Shown piece after piece: positions 23,401 to 34,654 of a DNA stretch of 64,000 nucleotides. Position 1 is the stretch's first letter; each line of letters starts with the position of its first letter. A program made the translations under genes and the position numbers. Below the pieces are notes generated by a model that worked only from the letters and a program-made list of their open reading frames with translations, searched no databases and was not told where the DNA came from. The DNA comes from Flectonema sp. DT1601 (taxonomy: Eukaryota > Euglenozoa > Diplonemea > Diplonemida > Diplonemidae). The stretch covers positions 310,001 to 374,000 of the forward strand of contig OZ025793.1 in NCBI GenBank assembly GCA_964019425.1, in the 5' to 3' direction.

Positions 23401-23760
23401 AGAAATTTGGGAGAGGAATGGGGGCAGTGAACTTTTGATTCAGGCCCTTCCCATCGAACAGGACGAAGACTTCTAAAACCTGAGATGAACCAATTGAGTT
23501 GAAACAAACAAATAACAGAGACGCAACACATACCGGAACATCATCGCAAGCAATGCTTCGGACCTCCGTCGACCTTCGTTCTTCCGGCGGCAAAGGGAAA
23601 CAAGAAAGAACGGGCAATGAGACAAACCTGTTAGTTGGTGTTGTGTTGTTGTTAAAAACAAAAACATAAACGCCAGGAAGTTCGACAACGAAGACATCGA
23701 CATCGATCGCTGCTCTGCAGATGTCCGGCGGGTGTTTGTCTACACTGTGTTTATTGTTTG
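23400..23760 (-). pseudogene. Captured gene fragment with intact splice signals
   Basis: This is unique sequence between M2 pieces. On the minus strand the stretch with DICRAAIDVDVFVVELPG (about 23740-23660) is followed by one ending SIACDDVP|GTATGT. An acceptor TTCATCTCAG then leads in frame into VLEVFVLFDGKGLNQKF and PIPLPNFLF, which runs straight into the M2 repeat at about 23395. The 62-bp GT-AG intron and the preserved frame suggest part of a real gene carried or interrupted by the repeat. The product is not recognised. Confidence 0.35.
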
Positions 23761-23929
23761 TTTTTTTCCCAAGGTTCAACCCTGGGAAGAGAAGTAAAAA
23801 ATTCCGTCAGTGTTGGCCTTCCTGTTCGAAGGTGCGCACCAATGACGATAAATAGAGTGGGGGGGAGAAAACCTTTGATCCAACTGGATCCCTTCACGAG
23901 CTGACATTGCCATGTGAAGTTAAATATTC

Positions 23930-24585
23930 TGGCGATGCCAGCTCAGGCGACTTAGCCTGCTTTTTTCTTTAAATAAAAAAAATAAAAAGATACCAACAGG
24001 TGGGGTGATGGGTTGCACCACTGCAATCCAGTCACAAAAAGAAACAAAGGTAATCTCAAGGGTTCTCGACCCTTGGCTCTCCCTGCGCAAGCATCGCATG
24101 GAGGGTGACGCTAAGCACCCGGGGGGTACGAAACAAACTTTCCCCCTGCTGTCCTGAGTGATCCCAGCTACAGTTTTGTTTTTCTTTCTTTTTTTTAGAA
24201 GAAGATCAGGACAGCCTAGCACTGCTGGATAGTTGCTGAATGCAGGGCCTGCCTGTGGCATTATAATAACAGGCTAAGTCATTTGAAGTTCATAGTTTAC
24301 CTTTGATTTTATAACTTCACATAGGTACTATGAACGATGAGAGATCCAGTGGGATCACTCAGGGTCTAGTAGAGACCACCAATGTTGTGCGTTGATAGGC
24401 AAGGTGATCAACCTTGACATTCTTTCTTTTCTCTCCTGTTGTGACAAACACAAAATACACACACAGCTTACAGTGTGTTCTTTGTGTATGTTTTCTTCAG
24501 GTGTGAGTAGTTTTTTTGTTCTTGCTCTTCAGGGAGGGCCTTAGCCAAAAGCTAACAGTCCAAATCTCACCTGGAAATTCAACTC
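23930..24585 (-). repeat. M2 copy followed by an M1 copy
   Basis: 24160-24425 is M2 in minus orientation, with a diverged stretch before it. 24425-24585 is M1 in plus orientation with hairpin TTAGC-CAAAA-GCTAA at 24541-24555 and the 3' end CCTGGAAATTCAACTC. Confidence 0.7.
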
Positions 24586-25225
24586 TTCTGGTCTGTTACT
24601 TCATTTGTCCTGTTTAACTTCAGTTATATCCATTTTACTTTTTATTGTTTCCCATCTACTTTTTATTTTCTATTAGTTCTGGTCAGAAACTCCTGGGCAG
24701 CAAGAAGGAAAGCAGTTTAGTACTTCTGGGTGTTTGGCATCACCCCCCATAGTGAGCAAGTACAACAGGTAGCATTGGTAGTCTGTTGATCCTGAGTGAT
24801 CCCAGCTACAGTTTTGTTTTTCTTTCTTTTTTTTAGAAGAAGATCAGGACAGCCTAGCACTGCTGGATAGTTGCTGAATGCAGGGCCTACCTGTGGCATT
24901 ATAATAACAGGCTAAGTCATTTGTAGTTCATCGTTTACCTTTGATTTTATAACTTCACATAGGTACTATGAACGATGAGAGATCCAGTGGGATCACTCAG
25001 GGTCTAGTAGAGACCACCAATGTTGTGCGTTGATAGGCAAGGTGACCAACCTTGACATTCTTTCTTTTCTCTCCTGTTGTGACAAACACAAAATACACAC
25101 ACAGCTTACAGTGTGTTCTTTGTGTATGTTTTCTTCAGGTGTGAGTAGTTTTTTTGTTCTTGCTCTTCAGGGAGGGCCTTAGCCAAAAGCTAACAGTCCA
25201 AATCCCACCTAGTAAATTCAACTCC
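24586..25225 (-). repeat. M2 copy followed by an M1 copy
   Basis: The same arrangement as the block just to the left: M2 (24586-25065, minus) then M1 (25066-25224, plus). Its M1 end is slightly diverged (CACCTAGTAAATTCAACTC). Confidence 0.75.
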
Positions 25226-25491
25226 TAACGGAGATAACGTGACTCTCTTGTCGTAAAATCTTGGTCGGCGTGCGGTCGCAGAGCTTCACTCTGCGGCATT
25301 GTCGGAAGAATAGAGGCTAGAGGACAAAGAGGGGTGATATAATTAAGGGTAGGGATAAGGGGTTTAATAAGAGGAGTAAAAAGACTACTCGTAGTTGTAA
25401 AGAGCGAGAGGTAGTTCTTTGCTATCTTCATCATAGCAACAGATTCATACAAAATAGGGGATCGGGGGGAAACTTGTTGACTGAGTTGAAT
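25226..25491 (-). mobile_element. Internal LINE fragment (C-terminal extension), 266 bp
   Basis: The minus strand matches the LINE of copy 1 at about 52250-52510, with only a few differences (for example LASILP against LASIPP). It lacks both LINE ends. It lies between two M1 copies in opposite orientation (25066-25224 and 25493-25645). A small length change shifts the frame after MPQSEAL, so it is not functional. Confidence 0.85.
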
Positions 25492-25492
25492 T

Positions 25493-26866
25493 ACCAGGTG
25501 AGATTTGGACAGTTAGCTTTTGGCTAAGGCCCTCCCTGAAGAGCAAGAACAGAAAAACTACTCACACCTGAAGAAAGCATACACAAAGAACACACTGTAA
25601 GCTGTGTGTGTATTTTGTGTTTGTCACAACAGGAGAGAAAAGAAAGAATGTCAAGGTTGGTCACCTTGCCTATCAACGCACAACATTGGTGGTCTCTACT
25701 AGACCCTGAGTGATCCCACTGGATCTCTCATCGTTCATAGTACCCTGTGTGAAGTTATAAAATCAAAGGTAAACTATGAACTACAAATGACTTAGCCTGT
25801 TATTATAATGCCACAGGCAGGCCCTGCATTCAGCAACTATCCAGCAGTGCTTGGATGTCCTGATCTTCTTCTAAAAAAAAGAAAGAAAAACAAAACTGTA
25901 GCTGGGATCACTCAGGATCAACAGACTACCAATGCTACCTGTTGTACTTGCTCACTATGGGGGGTGATGCCAAACACCCAGAAGTACTTAACTACTTTCC
26001 TTCTTGCTGCCCAGGAGTTTCTGACCAGAACTAATAGAAAATAAAAAGTAGATGGGAAACAATAAAAAGTAAAATGGATATAACTGAAGTTAAACAAGAC
26101 AAATGAAGTAACAGACCAGAACAGATAGAGAATAAAAATAAAAGATATAGGCAAGAATGATTGTAGTGAAAGATTAACAATAAAAAAAATGCAAGATCAA
26201 CACATGATCAAGATACACCAGCAGCTAACAAACAACATAAAATTGAAGATCAGTTTCCAGAGTATTTCAACCATGGTAGAATACTCGCCCCTCTGGCAGG
26301 GATTATCCCAGACTTGTCCTTTAATCTAGTTGGACACCATGGCTTACAACCCTTCCAGAGGGAAGCACCATTATGACTTCTATTTTTTTCTTCAAGAAAA
26401 TCATAAGGTGGGAACAAAGAAAAATGCTAAGAGGAACCCCTTATTAACACCTAAGACATCTAAACTGCAGCCCAGCTTATGCCCAATGCACTAACAGGTC
26501 ATTCCCTCACACTCAGATCAAAAAATCAAAGTTCAGAGTGCATCTTAGCATGAATGAGAGAAATTTCTCATCGCTTTTTTTGAACAAAAGGGATAGAAGA
26601 GGGGATAGAAAACGAACATAACAATAAAATTCTAAATGAGAAACACTTAGCAGAAACACTTAGCAGCTTTTAAGGAGCTGAAAAGCAAAAAAAAAATCTA
26701 AGTGAGAAACACTTAGTAGAAACAATTCGTAGCTAATTAAGCTGAAAATAAAAAAATAAAAAAATTCTAAGTGAGAAATACTTAGCAACTTTTAGAACAA
26801 ATATTTCAGTAAATAACCTGTAATGATTAAACCATTACAGGTTTGATGTCAAAACTGACAAGGACT
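25493..26866 (+). repeat. Composite repeat M1-M2-M3-M4, about 1.37 kb
   Basis: Order: M1 (reverse form, 25493-25645), M2 (25645-26150), M3 (26215-26600) and M4 (26600-26866). The same order recurs at 34655-36013. M4 carries three hairpins of the form CTAAGTG-AGAAA-CACTTAG (one with a changed base) and CCTGTAATG-ATTAAAC-CATTACAGG. Short open frames inside M2 and M3 recur with the repeat but show no known domain, so I do not call them genes. Confidence 0.8.
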
Positions 26867-27290
26867 GAGTTGAATTACCAGGTGAGATTTGGACAGTTAG
26901 CTTTTGGCTAAGGCCCTCCCTGAAGAGCAAGAACAGAAAAACTACTCACACCTGAAGAAAGCATACACAAAGAACACACTGTAAGCTGTGTGTGTATTTT
27001 GTGTTTGTCAAAACAGGAGAGAAAAGAAAGAATGTCAAGGTTGGTCACCTTGCCTATCAACGCACAACATTGGTGGTCTCTACTAGACCCTGAGTGATCC
27101 CACTGGATCTCTCATCGTTCATAGTACCCTGTGTGAAGTTGCGGAAGTGAAGGGAGGGCCGATCCCAAAAGGATCCAGCCCCTATCCCCCCTGTTGATTT
27201 ATTCACTCCTTAGCCTGTTATTATAATGCCACAGGCAGGCCCTGCATTCAGCAACTATCCAGCAGTGCTTGGATGTCCTGATCTTCTTCT
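26867..27290 (+). repeat. M1 and partial M2
   Basis: M1 (reverse form) and M2 follow the preceding composite directly. M2 is broken near 27140 by a 70-bp piece also found at 22660-22730 (GGAGGGCCGATCCCAAAAGG) and stops near 27293. Confidence 0.75.
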
Positions 27291-27293
27291 AAA

Positions 27294-28075
27294 AAAAATG
27301 GGCTGCAGTTTAGATGTCTTAGGTGTTAATAGGGGGTTCCTCTTAGCATTTTTCTTTGTTCCCACCTTATGATTTTCTTGAAGAAAAAAAATAGAAGTCA
27401 TAATGTTGCTTCCCTCTGGAAGGGTTGTAAGCCATGGTGTCCAACTAGATTAAAGGACAAGTCTGGGATAATCCCTGCCAGAGGGGCGAGTATTCTACCA
27501 TGGTTGAAATACTCTGGCAACTGATCTTCAATTTTATGTTGCTTGTTAGCTGCTGGTGTAATTAAATCATGTGTTGATACTTGCATTTGTTTATTTGTTA
27601 TCTTTTACTACAATAACGCTTGCTTATCCTTTCTTTTTATTCCCTATCTAATGCCTTTTGTTCAAAAAAAGCGATGAGAAATTTCTCTCATTCATGCTAA
27701 GATGCACTCTGAACTTTGATTTTTTGATCTGAGTGTGAGGGAATGACCTGTTAGTGCATTGGGCATAAGCTGGGCTGCAGTTTAGATGTCTTAGGTGTTA
27801 ATAAGGGGTTCCTCTTAGCATTTTTCTTTGTTCCCACCTTATGATTTTCTTGAAGAAAAAAAATAGAAGTCATAATGGTGCTTCCCTCTGGAAGGGTTGT
27901 AAGCCATGGTGTCCAACTAGATTAAAGGACAAGTCTGGGATAATCCCTGCCAGAGGGGCGAGTATTCTACCATGGTTGAAATACTCTGGCAACTGATCTT
28001 CAATTTTATGTTGTTTGTTAGCTGCTGGTGTATCTTGATCATGTGTTGATACTTGCATTTTTTTATTTGTAATCT
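27294..28075 (-). repeat. Two M3 copies in tandem
   Basis: 27294-27600 and 27655-28060 are both M3 in minus orientation, about 470 bp apart and nearly identical over the shared part (TGGAAGGGTTGTAAGCCATG block). Confidence 0.8.
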
Positions 28076-28084
28076 TCTATTACA

Positions 28085-28421
28085 ATTCTCTTTCTGTTCT
28101 GATCTGTTACTTCATTTGTCTTGTTTAACTTCAGTTATATCCATTTTACTTTTTATTGTTTCCCATCTACTTTTTATTTTCTATTAGTTCTGGTCAGAAA
28201 CTCCTGGGCAGCAAGAAGGAAAGCAGTTTAGTACTTCTGGGTGTTTGGCATCACCCCCCATAGTGAGCAAGTACAACAGGTAGCATTGGTAGTCTGTTGA
28301 TCCTGAGTGATCCCAGCTACAGTTTTGTTTTTCTTTCTTTTTTTTAGAAGAAGATCAGGACATCCTAGCACTGCTGGATAGTTGCTGAATGCAGGGCCTG
28401 CCTGTGGCATTATAATAATTT
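28085..28421 (-). repeat. M2 copy, cut by a satellite array
   Basis: M2 in minus orientation runs to GGCATTATAATAA and is then replaced directly by satellite sequence at about 28422. The junction lies inside both M2 and a satellite unit. Confidence 0.75.
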
Positions 28422-29250
28422 TTTATCGGACTAATTTCTATTTTCCGTTTCTTTTCTTTAAAAAATAAATAAAAAGAATTTAAAATAAAAAAAATGAATA
28501 AACAATGTTATCATTATTTTTTCTATCGATCGACTTTGTCGACTAATTTCTATTTTCCGTTTTTTTTTCTTTAAAAAATTAATAAAAAGAATTTAAAAAA
28601 CAAAAAAAGAATAAACAATGTTATCATTGTTTTTTTATCGATCGACTATGTCGATCACTTTCTATTTTCCGTCCTGGTCAAGACGCTAAACTGAATGTTT
28701 TTTTTTTTTCAAAATTAATAAAAAAGAATATAAAAAAAAAAAATTAAAAAAAAAAAGAATAAACAATGTTATCATTGTTTTTTTTATCGATCGACTCTGT
28801 CGACTAATTTCTATTTTCCGTTTTTTTTTTTTTTCTTTAAAAAATAAATAAAGAGAATTTAATAAAAAAAAAAAAAAGAATAAACAATGTTATCATTGTT
28901 TTTTTTATCGATCGACTATGTCGATTACTTTCTATTTTCCGTCCTGGTCAAGACGCTAATCTGATTGTTTTTTTCAAAATTAATAAAAAAGAATATAAAA
29001 AAAAAATAAAAAAAAAAAGATTAAACAATGTTATCATTGTTTTTTTTATTGTTCGACCTTGTCGACTAATTTCTATTTTCCGTTTTTTTTCTTTAAAAAT
29101 AAATAAAAAGAATTTAAAAAAAAAAAAAAAAAGAATAAACAATGTTATCACTGTTTTTTTATCGATCGACTATGTCGATTACTTTCTATTTTCCGTCCTG
29201 GTCAAGACGCTAAATTGATTGTTTCTTCTAAAAATAAATTAAAAAAAATA

Positions 29251-29281
<31 letters not shown>

Positions 29282-29526
29282 ATAAACAATGTTATCATTG
29301 TTTTTATCGATCGACTTTGTCGACTAATTTCTATTTTCCGTCCTGGTCAAGACGCTAAACTGATTGTTTTTTCTAAAAATAAATAAAAAAAAAAAAAAAA
29401 AAAAAAAGGGAATAAACAATGTTATCATTGTTTTTTTTTATCGATCGACTATGTCGATTAATTTCTATTTTCCGTCCTGGTCAAGACGCTAAACTGATTG
29501 TTTTTTTCTAAAAATTAATAAAAAGA

Positions 29527-29561
<35 letters not shown>

Positions 29562-29935
29562 ATAAACAATGTTATCATTGTTTTTTTATCGATCGACTCT
29601 GTCGACTAATTTCTATTTTCCGTTTTCTTTTTCTTTAAAAAATAAATAAAAAGAATTTTAAAAAAAAAAAAAAAAAAGAATAAACAATGTTATCATTGTT
29701 TTTTTTATCGATCGACTATGTCGATTACTTTCTATTTTCCGTCCTGGTCAAGATGCTAAACTGATTGTTTTTTTTTTAAAAATTAATAAAAAGAATATAA
29801 AAAAAAAAAAAAAAAAAAAAAATGAATAAACAATGTTATCATTGTTTCTTATCGATCAACTTTGTCGACTAATTTCTATTTTCCGTCCTGGTCAAGACGC
29901 TAAACTGATTGTTTTTTCTTTAAAATAATTAAAAG

Positions 29936-29971
<36 letters not shown>

Positions 29972-30103
29972 ATAAACAATGTTATCATTGTTTTTTTTTC
30001 TATCGATCGACTATGTCGATTAATTTCTATTTTCCGTCCTGATCGAGACGCTAAACTGATTGTTTCCTTTTTTTTAAATAATAAAAAAAAAAAAAAAAAA
30101 AAA
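28422..30103 (+). repeat. Hairpin satellite array, plus orientation
   Basis: About 15 units of 100-130 bp. Each has AACAATG-TTAT-CATTGTT (7-bp stem), a T run, then ATCGAC-TAT-GTCGAT or its TTT-loop variant, TTTCTATTTTCCG, and in A-type units CGTCCTGGTCAAGACGC plus ACTGATTG and another T run. An A run closes the unit. A- and B-type units mostly alternate. Confidence 0.9.
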
Positions 30104-30516
30104 GAGCATCTCCCTGCTATCCCTCATATCCCCACAATAATATTATACCTTTTCATTTTCTCTTTCCTTTTCTGGTCTTTTTTTTTTTCCTTTTTCATAC
30201 AACGTTTTTTATTTATATATATATTTTTTTTTTTTTTTTTTTTTTTTTCATGTTTGATTATTTCCTCTTCATATTTTTTTTCTTTTTTCTTTTCTTTCTT
30301 TTCTTTCTTTTTTTTTCTTTTTTTCTCTGCCTCTCTCTTAATTCTGTTCGTTTCTTTGAAACGAAAATTCATTTGAATATTATTCCTTGGTCAGCAACCA
30401 TCATTGTCGCCCTTTGGGCCTGTTAAAAAAAATAAAAAGTAAAAAGAAAGTTTACATCGGGAATAGGGCAGGAGCTAAAAGCTCCCAGTCCGTTACTTCC
30501 CACTTTATCGAAATTC
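30104..30516 (+). repeat. T segment, full copy
   Basis: It begins GAGCATCTCCCTGC directly after the array's A run and ends ...TTATCGAAATTC at 30516. It contains long T/A tracts, a GTTTCTTTGAAAC palindrome and, near its right end, the hairpin GGAGC-TAAAA-GCTCC followed by CAGTCC. Confidence 0.85.
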
Positions 30517-30554
30517 ATGATCGGACAGACATAAACATATCGACAAAATAATAC

Positions 30555-31196
30555 AAATAATTTAATACTAATCTAGTCAGTTTTGGCATCAAACTTGTAA
30601 TGGTTTAATCATTACAGGTTATTTACTGAAATATCTGTTCTAAAAGTTGCTAAGTATTTCTCACTTAGAATTTTTTTATTTTTTTATTTTCAGCTTAATT
30701 AGCTACAAATTGTTTCTACTAAGTGTTTCTCACTTAGATTTTTTTTTTGCTTTTCAGCTCCTTAAAAGCTGCTAAGTGTTTCTGCTAAGTGTTTCTCACT
30801 TAGAATTTTATTGTTATGTTCGTTTTCTATCCCTTCTCCTATCCCTTTTGTTCAAAATAAGCGGGAGGAAATTCTCTCATTCACGCTAAGATGCACTCTG
30901 AACTTTGATTTTTTGATCTGAGTGTGAGGGAATGACCTGTTAGTGCATTGGGCATAGGCTGGGCTGCAGTTTAGATGTCTTAGGTGTTAATAGGGGGTTC
31001 CTCTTAGCATTTTTCTTTGTTCCCACCTTATGATTTTCTTGAAGAAAAAAAATAGAAGTCATAATGGTGCTTCCCTCTGGAAGGGTTGTAAGCCATGGTG
31101 TCCAACTAGATTAAAGGACAAGTCTGGGATAATCCCTGCCAGAGGGGCGAGTATTCTACCATGGTTGAAATACTCTGGCAACTGATCTTCAATTTT
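30555..31196 (-). repeat. M4 and M3 modules
   Basis: M4 (30555-30838) and M3 (30838-31196) lie in minus orientation. They are cut at AATTTTATAA by the next satellite array. Confidence 0.8.
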
Positions 31197-32205
31197 ATAA
31201 GATTAAACAATGTTATCATTGTTTTTTTTTATCGTTCGACTTTGTCGACTAATTTCTATTTTCCGTTTTTTTTTTCTTTGAAAAATAAATAAAAAGAATT
31301 TAAAATAAAAAAAAAGAATAAACAATGTTATCATTGTTTTTTTATCGATCGACTATGTCGATCACTTTCTATTTTCCGTCCTGGTCAAGACGCTAAACTG
31401 ATTGTTTTTTTTCAAAATTAATAAAAAAAAGAATATAAAAAAATACAAAAAAAAAGAATAAACAATGTTATCATTGTTTTTTTTTATCGTTCGACTTTGT
31501 CGACTAATTTCTATTTTCCGTTTTTTTTTTCTTTAAAAAATAAATAAAAAGAATTTAAAATAAAAAAAAAAGAATAAACAATGTTATCATTGTTTTTTTA
31601 TCGATCGACTATGTCGATTACTTTCTATTTTCCGTCCTGGTCAAGACGCTAAACTGATTGTTTTTTTTTCAAAATTAATAAAAAAGAATATAAAAAAATA
31701 AAAAAAAAAAAGAATAAACAATGTTATCATTGTTTTTTTTTATCGTTCGACTTTGTTGACTAATTTCTATTTTCCATTTTTTTTCTTTTTAAAAATAAAT
31801 AAAAAGAATTAAAAAAAAAAAAAAAAAGAATAAACAATGTTATCATTGTTTTTTTTATCGATCGACTATGTCGATTAATTTCTATTTTCCGTCCTGGTCA
31901 GGACGCTAAACTGATTGTTTTTTCTTTAAAAATAAATAAAAAGAATTAAAAAAAAAATAAAGGAATAAACAATGTTATCATTGTTTTTTTTTATCGATCG
32001 ACTATGTCGATTACTTACTATTTTCCGTCCTGGTCAAGACGCTAAACTGATTGTTTTTTCTTTAAAAAAAAATAAAAAAAAAAAAATAAAATAAAAAATA
32101 AACAATGTTATCATTGTTTTTTTTATATCGATCAACTATGTCGATTACTTTCTATTTTCCGTCCTGATCGAGGCGCTAAACTGATTGTTTCCTTTTTTTA
32201 ATAAT
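31197..32205 (+). repeat. Hairpin satellite array, plus orientation
   Basis: About eight to nine units of the same A/B types as at 28.4 kb. The last unit has the variant CGTCCTGATCGAGGCG. It ends at ATAATAAATAACATAC without a T segment. Confidence 0.88.
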
Positions 32206-32440
32206 AAATAACATACTTGTACCCCTTTAAAGGGGGCAAAATAAAGGGGAAATTAAAGGGCTTTTAATGCCCTTTAATTTCCGTAATTCCAAAATAAAGG
32301 GGAAATAAAGGGCTTTTAATCCAAATAAAGGGCTTTTTTTCCTTTTTTTCCAAAATAAAGGGGAAATAAAGGGGAAATAAGCGGAATAAAGGGGGGTGAG
32401 AAAGCCCCTTTATTTCCGCTTTATTTATTAAATCCCAAGG
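32206..32440 (+). repeat. AAATAAAGGGG simple-repeat region with palindromes
   Basis: Irregular repeats of AAATAAAGGGG and its complement. They include the palindrome CCCCTTTAAAGGGG near 32223 and a perfect stem TTAAAGGGC...GCCCTTTAA near 32255-32280. It separates the array from the MULE remnant and may be part of that element's end. Confidence 0.6.
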
Positions 32441-32672
32441 CACCCACCACGCTGCGTCATCCTAAGTCGGAAAGGAAATTACTCGAAAGTCGGGGCAGTT
32501 CGAACGTCAGCATTCACATCAGCAAGCAACCAGTCCTGAGTACTTAAAGAACCCAACCATTACGTGTATCAGTCACAGTCACACTTAGTATAGCGTTAGT
32601 ACAGAGGACACGGATCTGCTATGCAGGGAAGTGACTTGAACTCGTTCAACTAATTAATGTGTGTAGATATAA

Positions 32673-33431
32673 GCGCCGCGAATTGACGGGTTCGTTCGGG
32701 GGAGTGCCACCTCAGCAAACAACCATGCTGTCACACCACTGGGTGAAGGACAATGGGAAGTACGACGAGAACACGGGTGGTTGGTGTGTCTGAAAGATGG
32801 AACATTAGTGTGTGGCTGTCCTGATTTCCTCCGCCACAACCTACCTTGCATCCACACAGTCAGAGTATTGACACATCAGCGCAATAATGTCTTTACTCAC
32901 GAAACCTCTTTGCCTCCCTACACCAGAATGAGCAGCTACAGAGAGCTCTACCGCGTCTCTGTGTACCCACAGGCGATACCTACCGGACAGCTTCAATTCG
33001 ACGGCACGAAACCCCCTGTTGTGCAGAAGGGTGTCGGGAGAAGAAGAAAGGTTCGGATTCGCTCCAACGGTGAATCAAGGACCCTGACGTGCTCCAACTG
33101 CGACGCTAAAGGTCACAACAAACGAAGTTGTCGGAAACCAACCTCGCAATCATCAAAGCCAGCAGCAAAGCCAGCAGCGAAGAAAGCAGCAGCAAAGCCA
33201 GCAGCAAAGCCAGCAGCAAAGCCAGCAGCAAAGCCAGCAGCAAAGCCAGCAGCAAAGCCAGCAGCAAAGAAAGTAGCAGCAAAGCCAGCAGCAAAGACAG
33301 TCAAGAAGAAGCGAAAGCGATGTGAATCCTCTGATTCGGACTCACAATCTTTAAGTGCACAGTCATCCTACTCATCTTACTCAACTTCAACGACAGAGTC
33401 TTACTCAACTTCAACGACAGATTCTGACTGA
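32673..33431 (+). mobile_element. C-terminal remnant of a Mutator-like (MULE) transposase
   Basis: An open frame of 252 codons follows an in-frame TAA and has no early ATG. It contains a SWIM zinc finger (CGC-x9-CIH, about 32813-32860), as in MULE transposases, then a basic region, a CCHC knuckle CSNCDAKGHNKRSC (about 33091-33132), about 12 KPAA-type repeats made by a 12-bp tandem repeat, and a Ser/Thr-rich tail. The DDE catalytic domain expected upstream is absent, so it cannot transpose. It may be the last exon of an element whose other exons lie outside, but satellite arrays on both sides make truncation more likely. Confidence 0.7.
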
Positions 33432-33593
33432 CTTACTGGCCACTGACTTGTTCAACAATGTTTATCCCTCTCTAAAAAGAAAACTCTGATTGCCATATGC
33501 ATGTGTTTTGACACTTTTGCCACGTCTGGTCTTATTTTGAATTGCCTTTGTCACGCTCTCTTTTTCCATCAGGTTTTGGGTAAAAAAAAAAAA

Positions 33594-33668
33594 GGTCGTA
33601 TCGGGATTCGAGCCGGGTACCTCTGGGATATAAGGTGGAGGTACTACCTCTCGACTAACGGGTCGCTG
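33594..33668 (-). tRNA. tRNA-like sequence, probably a pseudogene or SINE head
   Basis: The minus strand has a pol III A-box match (TAGTCGAGAGG, 33657-33647) and a B-box-like GGCTCGAATCC (33614-33604) at tRNA spacing, followed at once by a run of about 12 T, a pol III terminator. The T stem pairs at four of five positions. The acceptor ends do not pair and the anticodon loop is too long (about 14 nt, perhaps an intron), so I cannot assign an amino acid. Confidence 0.4.
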
Positions 33669-33774
33669 TAAAAAAAAGTTTTTTCCCTCTTTTTATTCAT
33701 ATCGGGGTGGGACGTTTTTTTTTTGTGATGAGTTGGCGATTTCGCAAACTATTTTTGTGGAATTAGGGGTTTTC

Positions 33775-34241
33775 CCTTTATTTTTTAAAGAAAAAAACGG
33801 AAAATAGAAATTAGTCAACAAAGTCGAACGATAAAAAAAACAATGATAACATTGTTTATTCTTTTTTTTTTTTTTTTTTTTTTTTTATATTCTTTTTTAT
33901 TAATTTTGAAAAAAAAACAATCAGTTTAGCGTCTTGACCAGGACGGAAAATAGAAAGTGATCGACACAGTCGATCGATAAAAAAACAATGATAACATTGT
34001 TTATTCTTTTTTTTTATTTTAAATTCTTTTTATTTATTTTTTAAAGAAAAAAAACGGAAAATAGAAATTAGTCAACAAAGTCGAACAATAAAAAAAAACA
34101 ATGATAACATTGTTTATTCTTTTTTTTTTTTTTTTTTTTTTTATATTCTTTTTTATTAATTTTGAAAAAAAAAACAATCAGTTTAGCGTCTTGACCAGGA
34201 CGGAAAATAGAAAGTAATCGATATAGTCGATCGATAAAAAA
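33775..34241 (-). repeat. Hairpin satellite array, reverse orientation
   Basis: About four units, reverse complement of those at 28-32 kb. The right edge abuts the fixed end (GAATTTCGATA) of the next T segment. Confidence 0.88.
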
Positions 34242-34502
34242 GAATTTCGATAAAGTGGGAAGTAACGGACTGGGAGCTTTTGGCTCCTGCCCTATTCCCG
34301 ATGTAAACTTTCTTTTTATTTTTATTTTTTCTTAACAGGCCCAAAGGGCGACAATGATGGTTGCTGACCAAGGAATAATATTCAAATGAATTTTCGTTTC
34401 AAAGAAACGAACAGAATTAAGAGAGAGGCAGAGGAAAAAAAAAAAAAAAGAAAGAAAAGAAAAGAAAAAAAAAAATGAAGAGGAAATAATCAAACATGAA
34501 AA

Positions 34503-34543
<41 letters not shown>

Positions 34544-34654
34544 ATAAAAAACGTTGTATGAAAAAGGAAAAAAAAGAAAAAAAAAAGACCAGAAAAGGAA
34601 AGAGAAAATGAAAAGGTATAATATTATTGTGGGGATATGAGGGATAGCAGGGAG
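34242..34654 (-). repeat. T segment, full copy, reverse orientation
   Basis: It starts GAATTTCGATAAAGTGGG and ends GGGATAGCAGGGAGA. Hairpin GGAGC-CAAAA-GCTCC near 34277-34291. Here the fixed end touches satellite sequence and the inner end touches M1. Confidence 0.85.

Noticed and set aside
25808-26044. Recurring open frames inside M2 and M3 as small genes
   Set aside because: They recur only because the repeat recurs, use several frames across junctions and show no domain.
25493-27020. M1 copies on both sides of the composite as terminal direct repeats of an LTR-type element
   Set aside because: There is no clear TG...CA boundary, primer site or coding trace, and M1 also occurs in tandem and alone. 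The module is better treated as an unclassified repeat.
30124-30372. Lys-rich frame in the T segment
   Set aside because: It is a reading of A/T tracts that changes length between copies.
32206-32440. AAATAAAGGGG repeats as telomere sequence
   Set aside because: Spacing is irregular, both strands are mixed and palindromes dominate. It is not a regular head-to-tail telomere array.
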